Source of the DNA: Anoplolepis gracilipes
Taxonomy: Eukaryota > Arthropoda > Insecta > Hymenoptera > Formicidae
DNA: 64,000 nt
Reading direction: 5' to 3'
Assembly (NCBI RefSeq): GCF_047496725.1
Contig: NC_132970.1
Span: forward strand, 18,466,501 to 18,530,500
Of the stretch, positions 13,208-25,276 are shown one piece after another. The notes under the pieces are model-generated. The model saw only the letters and a list, made by a program, of their open reading frames with translations. It ran no database searches and had not been told where the DNA came from. A program made the position numbers and the translations under genes. Position 1 is the stretch's first letter; each line of letters opens with the position of its first letter.

Positions 13208-14876
13208 ATGGACAAATCTAATGAAAATAAAAAGACTTGGTCGGAGGAGGAGCGTTTAGAGCTTGCTGCTAAATTGGATGCCGAGTTAGATGAATACATA
13301 AATAGCCTGGAGAAGAAAAGTTATACAGAGGGATGGCCAGAAGACAAATGGCAAGAAGAAATGGAAAAACACCCTTTCTTCATGAAGAAGGCACCGGAAC
13401 CCGGCGACGAACTGTCCCCTCTGATGGAAGGATTGCAACAGCTCAAGTATGGGAAAGATGAGAATACTGCCGAAGGTATGTCATTCCTCGATGCATACAA
13501 ATTGCTTGCTACACTTGTTTTTGTCAAATATTCACTATTATTTATTTTATTTATTGTTGCAAACTATATATTGTCATGTTATGCTATCCTTAGTTCTGAT
13601 ATAAAATATTCTTTTTTACACAGAATTGGCAAATAATTACAAGGAGGATGGAAATTTTAATTACAAATATAAAAAGTATCGTCTTGCTGTTCTCAGTTAT
13701 ACAGAAGGAATACGAGCCAAATGTACAGATAATGATTTAATGGCTCAATTGTATAATAACAGAGCTGCGGCACAGTTTATGTTGCAAAATTATAGGTTGA
13801 TTTTCTAAAGAGTTTTTATTGAATTATTAATGTACTATGTGCTATTTTTATATTTTATTATATAACAAAAATTACAGATCAAGTTTAAATGATTGTAAAC
13901 TGGCTTTAAAGTACAAGCCACAGTATTCAAAAGCTTTGAATCGAGCTGCTATTTGCAACTTTCACATTAAGAATTATGATCAATGTATCGATTTATGTGA
14001 TCAGTTCCTTGATCATAGTGCGACTGATAAAACAATATTAAAATTAAAATCTGATGCCATAATTGCAAGAGTAAGATAGTGATAAAATTTAAATATAAAA
14101 TTAAGTTATATATATATCTATGTAAAAGTGTACAAGTTTCTATAAATTCCTAATGTCAATTCACAGGAGCATTTACAAAGAGATAAAAGAAAACAATTAA
14201 AGTTAGAAAAAAAATTGGACAAAGAGAATGAGAGATTATTAGAAATAATTTCGAAAAAAAATATTAATTTAGAATTAACAAATGACAAAGAAAGGCTAGA
14301 TTTGAGAGACCTAGAACCTCAAGTGCCACAAATAGCACAAAATAGAGTGCATTTCAATGAGAAGGACAAGCTTGTATGGCCAGTTATGATTTTATACCCA
14401 GAAACTCAGCAAACTGATTTCATTCAAAATTTTCATGAAGATACAATGTATGTTTTTCTTATTTATCAAAATATGTTATATGCCTTATATGTGTGTTAAA
14501 AATGTTTTAAATTGTTTGTAGGCTGATAGAACAGTTAATAGAACTTTTCGAAGAACCACCTGAGTGGGATGTAGAACATCGTTACACTATAAATAATATA
14601 AATGTATATTTTGAAGGCAAAGATAAATGTTCCATTCATAAAGTAGACATTCAACTCACATTGGATAAGATATTACAAGATAAGCGGTGAGCACATTGGC
14701 AATATTTATTAATTTATATATTAATTTATTATAAAACAATAACAACTTAAAAAAAACTAACTTTATTTTTATATTAAAATTAATTTTTTAGGTTCATAGT
14801 CCGTGGTGGTACACCAGCTTTTTTGATACTCGTAAAATCCAGTGATTCAGAGAAATGTTTCTTAGCAAATTATTAA
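13208..14876 (+). CDS. TTC4: Tetratricopeptide repeat protein 4 (TTC4), six coding exons
   Basis: Exons are 13208-13475, 13624-13795, 13878-14070, 14167-14447, 14522-14686 and 14792-14876; they sum to 1164 nt and give 387 residues, the same length as I recall for human TTC4. The start ATG is followed by an acidic N-terminus with the family-like stretch WPEDKWQEEMEKHPFFMK (about residues 39-56). TPR helices follow (about 90-205: NYKEDGNFNYKYKKYRLAVL, YNNRAAAQFML, YRSSLNDCKLALKY). A basic coiled linker comes next (about 212-245), then the C-terminal domain with WPVMILYPE, DFIQNFHED and the end RFIVRGGTPAFLILV. In the family the TPRs bind the C-terminal tails of Hsp90/Hsp70, and the protein acts as a cytosolic or nuclear co-chaperone. 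All introns are GT-AG with consistent phases. AATAAA signals lie at about 15037-15046. No neighbour on the same strand is close enough to suggest shared transcription. I see no truncation. Confidence 0.93.
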
Positions 14877-15512
14877 ATACCTATTATTGCATGTATATAT
14901 ACACTGTATATTGCATATATTGTCTTGTAAATGAAATATGTATTGGATATTATGCTCATACATATATTTTTGTATATATAGAAAATATATTTTTTATATT
15001 TTCTCTCTCTATATTTTTCTGTTATTTTATAATAATAATAAATAAAATCTCTCTTGTATATAAACCTTTAAAAAATCCATATATTTTACCTCATTGAAAC
15101 TTATAAAATAATTTTGTAACAAAAAATTGAAATTACTTATATTAAGTAAGTCTGCAAAACGACTATATATAATACAAATGCAAAATGATAAAATAGTAAA
15201 CTGAGATATTTAAAAAAAAATTTGTCTAGTATAAAATTTTAGGAAAAAATTTTGGCTCCAAATATAAGAAAACATAAATAAAAATACATTTAAAAATTTA
15301 CAATAATTATTCCAGCATAATAAAGTATAGAAATATTAGTTTCTTCGTGGATTACTACAATAAAAATAGGGTAAAAATCTAAAAATATAAAAGATAGCAC
15401 CTTTGTAGATTTTTAAAAACACATATTTAATATATTCAAGGCGTGCTAATTAAATCTCGAAAAGAGGATTCTTATATTAAATATATTTTATAACAATTTT
15501 ATTAATACTTAC

Positions 15513-16085
15513 GTTAACAATAGAATGACATTTGCAGCTATAGTCACGTGGAGTTCACTTGACAAAATTGTACCATCAATGCATTATATTAAATTTTTGC
15601 ATAATATATGATGATAATCCGAGATATTTTTGGATATTCCCTATACTATATGCTTATTTGTAAATGATATTTATTCTCGATAATCTACTATCCCGTAATA
15701 TACGTTTAACAATAACGCTTAAAGCTATGGTTGCGCGAAAGTCACTTGACGGATTTGTCACACATTCGCACTATCAACACGATATACTGTATTTTTGCAT
15801 AATACAATGATCGCCCGCGATATATTTTTCGCGACACTCCCGATACTACATAATTGTTTGCAGATGATTTTTATTCTCTGTAACTTACAAAGTCGTAACT
15901 TGAATCTATGACGAGAGAAGTAAGTTTTTATGAAATAGTATAATATAATATAATAATAGCCATAGCAATTGCGACATTAATAACCATGATTATCCGATTC
16001 CTTCGTTTCGTCGACACTCACGATACTCGATTACATATATTTTCACCACAAGCATCCGGATGCTACAAATAATCACGAGCGACGA
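15513..16085. repeat. Degenerate tandem repeat, period about 188 bp, three copies
   Basis: Units starting near 15513, 15701 and 15890 share landmarks in the same order: GCTATAG/GCTATGG, GTTCACTTGAC/GTCACTTGAC, TTTTTGCATAATA, a block ending in CTATACTA/CGATACTA, and TTTATTCTC. The third unit is the most diverged. No coding frame runs through it. Confidence 0.55.
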
Positions 16086-16290
16086 TAATACACCATAAAC
16101 GAACGCGCAGATAACTAAATATTCAATTTCCATTTCCGTTAAACTTCGTATCTTAAGCTTCAATGTGTAGTTTGATACGGGCTTATAGGATTAAAAAATT
16201 GTCAAATTACTCGTTTTAATTTTAATGAATTATCGTTTCTTTTTAAAACCAACAGTATATAAAACAGTATAAATACCTATTAAATATTAT

Positions 16291-16323
<33 letters not shown>

Positions 16324-16879
16324 CATATATTTATATATATACGATATAGCCAATGCAAAAATTTCAAATCCGGAAAACATATCATACATACATATATCTT
16401 TCGTATTGAATATAAATGCATGACATTTATGTATAACAAATATGAACTATAAAAACAAATATAAACTAAAAAAATTTTACTAATTCTTCACACGGTAGTC
16501 GAGATATAACATTGAACGAACATTGAACGAAAAAGTTATTGTATTTTGAAAACTGGATAAATGTGCGCAAGTTTATTTACAATATATGTATGTGCTAGCG
16601 CGAATACAGATGCTAAATCTATTTAAAAATGTGATAACGTAAAATATTACCTATGGCATGACACTTGAAACAAAACAAGTGTGTGGCTTTAAAAAAGATA
16701 AAAAAAAAATCATTGAAAAATGAACAAACAATTATAAACTCGGAATTTCTCAGAACCGACCTACTTTGCAGAAACGGAATCGGAAATTAAGATATTTAAT
16801 GATACCTATGTTTCTATTCTAGTTTATGGTACAATATCGCGCGCGCATGGTTATTTATGGCGGAATGTTAATGTAGATA

Positions 16880-17592
16880 TACACTACGCAAAAAAATTAA
16901 AGGGCCACTTTTTTCCATATAAAAGAAGGTCAATTTTCAAGTAGTTGCAACTTTCTTAAAAATAATCGGAATAAAATCAATAAAAAAGCGTTTCAAAGCT
17001 TGAAATTTCTAGTTTTAGAATCTTTAAATAAATTTCAATTCTTTTTATTCGTTACAAAATTATATTGTAAGAAAGCGACGTCCGTCGTTTGAACAAATTT
17101 TTCAAAAGTTTGTCCAAGAGAATACCGAATTAAAAAAAAATCCCAGCACGATGTCATTAATTGGGTGTTAAAGAGCAAAGTTTTAGCTTTATTTTCTTTT
17201 TTTAACGAATGTTCTATGATTTTTTTGTCGAGATATTCATTATTACAGCAAAATTGAGCTACTTTGAACGCTTTAGATTGCTTTTTTAATGATTATTCTA
17301 CGATTTTTCATTTTTTTACTAGTTATAAGCGTTCAAAGTCAATAGCTCGATTTTGCTTTAATAATGAATATCTCGGTGAAAAAATTTGTTTGACGTCGCT
17401 TTCTTACAATGTAATTTTATAACAAATAGAAAAAAATTGAAATTTATTTAAAGATTCTAAAACTAGTTACTTCAAGCTTTGAAACACTTTTTTATTGATC
17501 TTATTCCAATTATTTTTAAGAAAGTTGCAACTACTTGAAAATTGGCCTCTCTTTAAATAGAAGAAAGTGGATTAATTTTTTTGTGTAGTATA
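16880..17592. mobile_element. Palindromic DNA element of about 713 bp, Tc1/mariner-like termini
   Basis: The left end TACACTACGCAAAAAAATTA matches the inverted right end TATACTACACAAAAAAATTA. The match continues inward over more than 300 bp on each side (for example GCAACTTTCTTAAAAATAAT, and GTAAGAAAGCGACGTC near 17070 and 17393), so the whole element is close to one hairpin. TA dinucleotides flank it. There is no transposase frame, so it is non-autonomous. Confidence 0.8.
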
Positions 17593-18849
17593 GATCGTAA
17601 TCAATATAACAAATATATAAACTATTTACAATACATGACCTGATTTTAATCATAATCGAATATTATAAGTGTTGAAAGAACGGCCCATATGTGTGCTTAA
17701 TGCTGCATTGATACAATTGTAATTATATTATGATAAAGAATTACTTGTTTCATATTTAAATTATAATTTCTGATTATTGAGCATAAATAACCTGACAAGT
17801 GGACACAAGTAGTACGTGAGTATGAAAATAAATATAATATCGGGACAGAAAAAATCAAGTTATAAATATCGTGTATTATATATGCAAAAATATCATATCA
17901 AGAGCGACAATTACATCGAGTGACCGTATTTATTATACATAATCATAGCTTCACTTGTTAAACGTGTACAATATATATTATCGAATTAAGTTATTAAGAA
18001 TAAACTGTAAATAATCAAGAGTGTGGAAAAGTTATTGTTAAAAAGTCTCGAGTTATTGTAAATAAATAAGTGTTTAGCATAAAAGTCATTACTGACTTTT
18101 TTATCATTTACTTTACTTTATATAATTTATGTATTTTGAAATGTAGAAACTATAAACTGAATCTGTTATAAAAATTGCCGCTTTTGTTTTACTTGTTGTT
18201 ACATAAAACATTATAATTACACATAATATTTTTGTAAGACTGTTACATTCCTTGAAACGCTTGTGAAAGAAAAATAGTTTGTTACACACCCGGAAAGACC
18301 ATGTTTAGTTTGAAACACTCGCGTTTGCGAGCAAAAACACGGTTAAAAATTCGTTGCGGTTATTTTTGCGTTTTATGCAAGCAAAAGGAAAAAAAAATAA
18401 ATATAAATTTCCCCAAAGTCAGGAAGAAATAGTAATTCTTTGAAAGACATATGCTGAGTCGGAAAAAAATTACCTAAAAGTTAGGTCAGAAAAAAAATTC
18501 AGAAAAAAGTAGTTTCGTGAAAGTTATGAATCGGAAAAGGGTTCGGAAAAACTTTTCTATTTTCTCTTGCCTTTTTTTATAACAGGTAAGAATGATCGTC
18601 CGGAATTTTTAACCTCGTTTTTGCCCTTATTCATATTTTATGTATTAACTACAGTTATAGAAAGAAATTGAATTAAAAAAAAAATCTTGTTTGTTCATTT
18701 CGGCTTTTCTTTACAATCGCGATCAATGCTGCAAGATATATAGAGGACACGTCAGTTTTATAAAAATCGAAGAAGAGGACTTTATGTGCTATACATTAAT
18801 TTTTTTTTTTTTTTGTACTTTATCGAGTAATCTCTCCTATTAATTTTTA

Positions 18850-19326
18850 ACGATCAATTGTTTTAGCAGAGAACGCTTCCTTCTTTCTCGAAATGGCGTG
18901 TCGCGGATTTGCTTTTACGATCATTTCTCAGGAATCGGTAAAGCGGCAGGGATCGTCGATCGGAAGGTGGTGCCACCTGTAGCACCTGTCCACGCCAGGT
19001 GAGGATAAAGAGAAGGAGTCGTAATAGCCTGACTGAAATTCAGTTTGGCCGACACTGTGAGACACGCGTGTGCATTATGCGGTTGTCTCGTAAATTACGT
19101 TAAACTCGGGCGTACGAGTTCGCTGGTGTCAAAAGTCAAAACGCTGCGGTGCGTCGGTGATCCGGGGGATCTACGGAAAGCCAAGGAAGAAAAAACGGTG
19201 CGTTCCAAGGAGACTGCTTCGTTTCAAGTTTGCCGTTTTATTTTACGAAAGACTCGACAAACGGAAAGACGTGTACGCCGTGGCGGAGCGGCGGAACGGG
19301 ACGCAAACGATGCTGAAGCGATGCAG
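18850..19326 (+). promoter_or_regulatory. CpG-richer island with E-box cluster and two splice-donor-like sites
   Basis: This GC-richer block contains CACCTG at 18974 and 18983 and CAGGTG at 18996, three E-boxes within 28 bp. Donor-like CAG-GTGAGG (18998/18999) and CAG-GTAAAA (19326/19327) follow. It could be a promoter and 5' exon for the gene whose last exon ends at 25729. The open frame across it begins with TTG, not ATG, and is not a convincing gene. Confidence 0.3.
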
Positions 19327-19499
19327 GTAAAATTCCTCACATTACTCTTGCTATTTGCGCAAATACTTGTCCTGCGCGAATTTTTTCTTTTTAATGCCGG
19401 CATTATTTCATTGACGTGCGATGTCCATCGCACCTGCATCAAGATGAATATTAATTTCTGTTTAACAAATTGGCATGGTTTACTGTAAAATAACACAAA

Positions 19500-19501
<2 letters not shown>

Positions 19502-19551
<50 letters not shown>
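19502..19551. repeat. TA microsatellite, 50 bp
   Basis: Pure AT dinucleotide run. Confidence 0.9.
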
Positions 19552-19555
<4 letters not shown>

Positions 19556-21135
19556 TTGTCTTTACACAGGAACGTGAAGTTAATAGTTATACAAATTTTT
19601 AGCGATTTTTTTATGCTCATTTATATTTCGCAAATTAAATAAGTTGAATCGAATCCTTTTTATATTTGTTCTTTTATTTTATTTATAATTTTCAATTGAG
19701 TTATAATTTATATACAAATTTTACTTTTCTGAAAATAATAAGGATAAAATTACACATGCATGATTAAGTGGAGATGATATATGGTCATTACTGTCTCCTT
19801 AGCAATTATAGTATATTAAAAAAGGTTACTACATCCGCGTATTTGAAAGCAGTTCACCTCCTACGTTCCAGAGATGTGTTAAAAAAAGGTAATACTGAAA
19901 CGCTTTCAAACTTTCTCGATCTTTTATGTAGCATTAATGATCGATCATTTGGAAAGTGTATTTGTCGTCTAGAAATATTCTTAGACATAATCCGTATAAA
20001 AAGTTTTAAACATACAAACACTTTTAATAATTTCATAATATATGCAAAGTAAAATTAAATAATACTTAAATTTTATAGTTATATTAAATATGATATTTAC
20101 AAATTAATATCAATTTGTAAATCAAGTAAAACGAATTTATATTTTACAAAAACATTTTATCAATATTAAAACTTGTACAACTTGTAAATTGATAAGTACC
20201 AGATATTTTTTTTATAACTGCAATTATACGAAAGCCGTACTGAACTCCAATTTTACACGGTGCTCCTGAATACGCGCGTGTCATGTTTTTTTATATTTCG
20301 AAATAAAGCGAAGAATGCATAATGATAATGAGAGCCGATCTACAGTGTTGTACACAATGGCATTCGTACACGAGAATGAACCGATGTCATGCATTAAATT
20401 ATTCATGGGATAGTTGTTGCACCGCATGACGGTAACGATTGACGCATATCTCGCACTACGCGACGAAAATTTTGCATTTGAATACGTCACGGCCTGGTTC
20501 TGTAAAAATTAAAAGCCGCAATTCTACCGGAATAGAATCCGTTGAATCCGCTTTCTGGGTCAGAACAGATCGTCGCATCGATCGGAATCGATCTGCGAGA
20601 TATTCTCTCGCCTCGTATCGTGCCCATCGGAATTCGCAAGGTTCGAGGGAGACATTTTGCAAGGATATCAAAAAGAGAGACACACCATGGTCGGCTGCTT
20701 GTCCTAGTTTCTCGTGCAGGACACGCGGGGCCACATGTGCATCTCTCCCTGTCTCCGGGGGCAACAGGGGGCAATATATGTCGAGGGAGTTACGTCACGC
20801 GAGATACGCATCGTGCGGAAAGAAAAATGCGCGAGCGGGCCCGGCTGCCGAACCGGTTGTAACGACGGTTCAGCAACATCCAACAGATCGCCGATCGGGA
20901 GAAAGAAACACACTATAAGCAATATCATATGTTTCAATAGGAATGCTTTATGTTTCAAAAAATAAAGACGAAGCAAATGTTAAAAGAACAAAGTTCATTT
21001 TGTGTATAATAATTTTTATATAAATATTTATAACTTTTTAAATTTTAGAAATCTTTTCTTTGTAGAGAAAAATCATTAATGCATATTACATATATACGCA
21101 CATACTTTTGTTATTTTATTTAATTTCTATATTTG

Positions 21136-21330
21136 AGAAATGTATAAATGTCAAATCATAAATATATGGTAATTACATGTTTGAAATATAGCAAATTCTA
21201 CAAATGTCAAAATTTAGATGCCTTCCAGAAATATTTATAAATTTAAAATGTCATACAAAAGTCAAATCTTCATTACGCTATTTTGTTTTATAAATATTTG
21301 CACTTTATATACATTTATACATTTCTATAT
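21136..21330 (+). repeat. Copy A of a dispersed repeat with inverted ends
   Basis: It begins GAGAAATGTATAAATGTCAA and ends ACATTTATACATTTCT, so its ends are inverted to each other. Its body (TCATTACGCTATTTTGTTTT and CAAATGTCAAAATTTA) recurs inverted at 22230-22800. It is probably a small DNA transposon copy. Confidence 0.5.
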
Positions 21331-21338
21331 TTGAGTTC

Positions 21339-21468
21339 TAACATATTAATTTATATTATTATACTGATATGGATAATACAATAATTAAAATGATGACAAT
21401 CTTGTCATTCAGTCTATTTTAATTGTTGTATTATTCATATCAGTATAATAATAGAAGTTAATATGTTA
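21339..21468. repeat. Inverted repeat hairpin, about 130 bp
   Basis: Arms of about 52 bp (TAACATATTAA, then TATTATTATACTGATATGGA onward) are mirrored to 21468 around a 24-bp centre, GATGACAATCTTGTCATTC.... One arm has small mismatches. It directly abuts the repeat copy at 21136-21330. Confidence 0.7.
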
Positions 21469-22229
21469 GTAAAAAAAGGCAAACAATAAATCTAAATTTA
21501 ACTATTTCTACAAAGATATCTCACTGTTTTAGCACCCCGTGTACTGCCTTGAATATCAAAGTCCTAGAGATACATTAACATTTTATATCTGATATCTAAT
21601 GTCTTTCTTTCTTTTTGATGTTATACAATATTGGAGCGCTTAAATTTAATAGAATGTCGACGCGAAATCGTCTTGCGACGTGTTTTGATTTCGCACCGAG
21701 ACAATCGGGATCGCGCAAATTCCAATCCTGGAACTCTCTCTCTTTCTCTCTCTTTCTTTCTTTCCCTCTCATTGTCCGTTTCCATCTCTTTTCTTATCTG
21801 TATACTCTTCTCCTCTCAAGACGACGTTTCACATACGCGTACGTGTAGTTGTATCGTGACACGGTCTAACGGCATTCACCCGACCTCGTCAACCCGTTCT
21901 TCCCGTGTAACCGCGTATATCCGTGCATTCCCGCGTCTTTCTCGCTCGTATGTACATCCTCGCTCGTGATAACACTCTCGTCACGCGTGTACAATCATTT
22001 GTCATATTGCGGTGGGTCATGCCAATCAATCCGCCACAGCGCAGTCACGTCAAAACTCGTTTTATCTCACAGATCGTACGATTAATTTCTGTGTCGACAG
22101 AGCCACATGTTTTTGACATTTACTTGCATATATACATATCTTAAATTGGAATTTATCTATTTGAATCGAATCATCATTATTTTTGGTAGTGTTTAAAATA
22201 CAGAGTCTGATTTAAAAATATTCCCGAAA

Positions 22230-22800
22230 GTGTTAGTTAAAAAAAAAATGTTTAACAAATAAAATACAAATATTTAGACAACAAAATAGCGTAATGAAGT
22301 ATTTTGATTTCTGTATGATATTTTAAATCTATGAATATTTCTGAAAGGTACACAGTAAAAAAGAATATTCTTACTTTGACAATATCTTCAGTTTCAAAAT
22401 GTAAATCTTGAAATGAGATTATATTGCGTTAAATAAAGAAAATTTGCTTGAAGACATTTTATATAGTTTAACCAAATAAATATATCTTTGTTATTTAAGA
22501 ATAATTTTCTTGAATGGAGAAGAAAAAATGTTGGATAAAAAATAGCACACGTTCAAATCGAAAATTATAATTTTTTTAGAGTTAAAATAATTATTTTATT
22601 CTTGACATGAGAATTGTTGAATATTGAAATAAATAGTATGGATATAGAAGTAGTATAGTAATAAGAAATAAAGAGTATATAAGTTTTGATTTGACACTTA
22701 CTTTTTTTCTGTGTATATAAATTTTGACATTTGTAAGATTTCCTCTGCTTACAACATGTAATTGCCGTATATTTATGATTTAACATTTATACATTTCTCG
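22230..22800 (-). repeat. Copy B of the same repeat, inverted and interrupted
   Basis: Read on the minus strand it starts GAGAAATGTATAAATGTTAA at 22800 and matches copy A to about 22720. The match resumes at about 22355-22235 (CTTCATTACGCTATTTTG). About 370 bp of unrelated AT-rich DNA separates the two halves and looks like a later insertion. Confidence 0.45.
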
Positions 22801-24389
22801 TTAGACATCTCGTATAAATTAAAGGTCGACAGATCGAAGTTTCTTTATCGATAAATTATTAAAGTAACGTGCGCATAAAACTATGTCTGCAACGCAACAA
22901 ATCATCACTTATTTGAGATAGAACTGGAATTTCCTTCCTTCGTTTCCTTCAGTCGGAGATTACCTACGTTACAACTAACAGAAACTGTAATAGGAAAATA
23001 CTTGGTATATATTTAAGTCCGACTTTAATAATGCGCAACGGCGCGGACGCAATACGTTACATTGCGACAATTGCTGCTCCAGTTCCGTCAAGAATGTTGC
23101 AGGACAGCATTATGCATGAATCTCAGCGTAAATTCGCATTTTTCCGGCAACATAAATAGATAAATAACTTAAAGCCACTTAGACAAATATTTGCGATTCA
23201 TGTATAATATCAAAATTAAAATTTTGATTTGATATAATTTCGGATAGCTGTATTAAAATTAAGATTAAATTTCTTAATTTATCTTTCTCGGATTCTAAAT
23301 GGAACATTTCAAAGGTTTTTACGATTATCTTTTCGACAGGCTTCATAACCGTGCAATTTAGCGATGGATGAGGTATAAATGTAAATCATTGATGTAACGG
23401 CAAATAATGAAGTTTTCTACTGCAATAATGAGAACTTGAGAAATGTCGGATGGCACGAAACGGTTATTATATATCGCGCCTCTTAAATTTTATCATACCG
23501 TTAGCGATTGTCCCACTGTGTTGCTCGCTTATTACAGATTATTAGCAATTCGTTTCATTTTATTTTAAAGCAATGGAAACTAGATTGTTTCTTACAATTT
23601 GGCTCGTGAGCTCTGGGAAAAATACGGAATTTTTCTCATTTCTTCTCGCTTCCCGCATCCTTAACGAAATTTCTTCGTTCCATTTCGCGTGATCTTAAAC
23701 GGAAAGCGGAAAGCAGCTCGACAGATTTGTGTATTTTTGCTTTGAAAATATGCACTGGCTGTTCTATGATTCTTCAATCCAAATTTAGGTCAATGCAAAA
23801 TGAAATTCTATTTTCTCGACTTTTGCTCACGTTGTTTGTGGTTTTTGCTCTAGAAATTTTTATACAAATGCGTTACTTTAAAGTTTTAATTTTCTTTTTC
23901 TTTTGCAATATGAAATTCTGAAATTAGAGAAGAAAATTCGAAAAGAGAAATATTATTTAAATTGTAGACGTACTTATTTAATAATTCTTGTTTTTTTATA
24001 AAAAAGAAAAAAAAGAAAAGTTTAAGAAAAAAAGTATTTAGAAAAAAAGAGTTGAAAGAAGATGCTTATATAGATAGATGTAATTATGAAAATAATGCGT
24101 TCATACAGATAATACATGTATTCAAGAATTTTATTCTTGAGGGTTGAAAGTAAAACATGATAACTGACGTTTTCAGTATTTCACGATGTAAAAATAATAA
24201 TGTTTGAAAACGAGAAATTAAATATGTAACGTTATGTTCTAAACGTTTGTTAAAACTCGAACAGAAATGTCATGTTTCATACCTGCACACTTCATCCACG
24301 ACCATTCATTCATCTAACGCATCCGTTTTCTTACACTTGACACGAAACTTTGTCTAGTAATTGCCTAACGTACAGATTTCTCTTACAGT

Positions 24390-25276
24390 TGACACATCGC
24401 GACGTCTCACGTGGTGAAGAAGAGCGCTTCTCGAAGATACCATTAAGAAGTCCCGACATCAAGCGGTACTCTAAGTGGATTCTAAAGCGTCGACGTTTCA
24501 GAATCCCGAGGAATCGCGCACAATAGCCCCGATTAACAATAAAAAAAAAAAAAAAACAAAGGCGTTATTTTGCTACATTATTGAAGCGGCGCATGTGAAA
24601 GGAACTTTGTCCCGTCGTCGAGAGAAACTTCTAAGGTGACAATTAAAGAAAAGAATCCTCCTTCATACTCGTTGTTCGCGAGTCGTCAGCAATATACACG
24701 TTGTATAATAAAAGACCGTGGTGATATCTACACCCGAATTGCGTTCTGCAATCTACCACCTGTGGCTTCTGATATCTCGTCGGATAAAGAGAGAAAGAAA
24801 GCACCGCGAAAAGCTGTCGCGAAGCCTTTGACTTTTAGCTCGAGATTAACGCTAAGGTTTCTATTTTTAAAGAGTACTCTCTTTCCATTAACTCAGAGAG
24901 ATATAGTTCGTTAATGGTAAATGACTGTCTCAACCATATTCACACATTTGAGAGAACCGATTGCGCGAAGTGGAGGAGAGAAAAATGAAAGAGAGATCCG
25001 TTAGCGATTTACAAAGTAGTTTGAAGACCCGCTAAAGAAACGACGAAATCATACGAGCGACGAAGAAACGTTGATTCTGATAAATGAAAGTGGAAAGTGA
25101 ATTCTTTCCAAGTCGAGATCAACTGGTTCCTATTCAAATCGGTGAACAAAGAGTTACCGTGAGATCAACGCCAAACGAAAGCGATCTTGAATGATCGAGC
25201 CATAAACGGATCATTCCTGAAGAAGAGTGTGTTTGTTAAGCACGTCGTGGACATTCTCCGTCGAAAGATCGTGTAA
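24390..25276 (+). other. Transcript-like region upstream of the orphan last exon
   Basis: It starts after an acceptor-like TTTCTCTTACAG (ends 24390), is less AT-rich than the flanks and holds several short ATG frames. One runs from 25084 for 36 residues (MKVESEFFPSRDQLVPIQIG at its start), with a donor-like GTGAGA inside. Joined to ATGCAG at 19321-19326, the acceptor would open a 47-codon frame. It could be 5' UTR with upstream ORFs, or it could contain the missing start exon. Confidence 0.3.

Larger units (their letters stand above)
14877..18849. other. Intergenic DNA after TTC4
   Basis: It contains the TTC4 3' end (AATAAA at 15037-15046), the 188-bp tandem repeat, an AC/TA microsatellite at about 16290-16325 and the palindromic element at 16880-17592. 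No gene seen. Confidence 0.5.
19327..24389. other. Intronic or intergenic DNA
   Basis: It contains a TA repeat, a CpG-richer patch at about 20440-20930 whose frames are short and conflicting, and the inverted-repeat family at 21.1-22.8 kb. If the 19-kb island is a 5' exon of the orphan gene, this is its intron. Confidence 0.4.

Noticed and set aside
19045..19488. 147-codon open frame on the plus strand
   Set aside because: It begins with TTG rather than ATG, has no recognisable domain and runs past a strong donor-like site at 19326. It was kept only as a possible 5' exon region.
20439..20976. Multiple 80-160 codon frames in a GC-richer patch
   Set aside because: Frames on both strands conflict, none has a domain, and no convincing splice context was seen.
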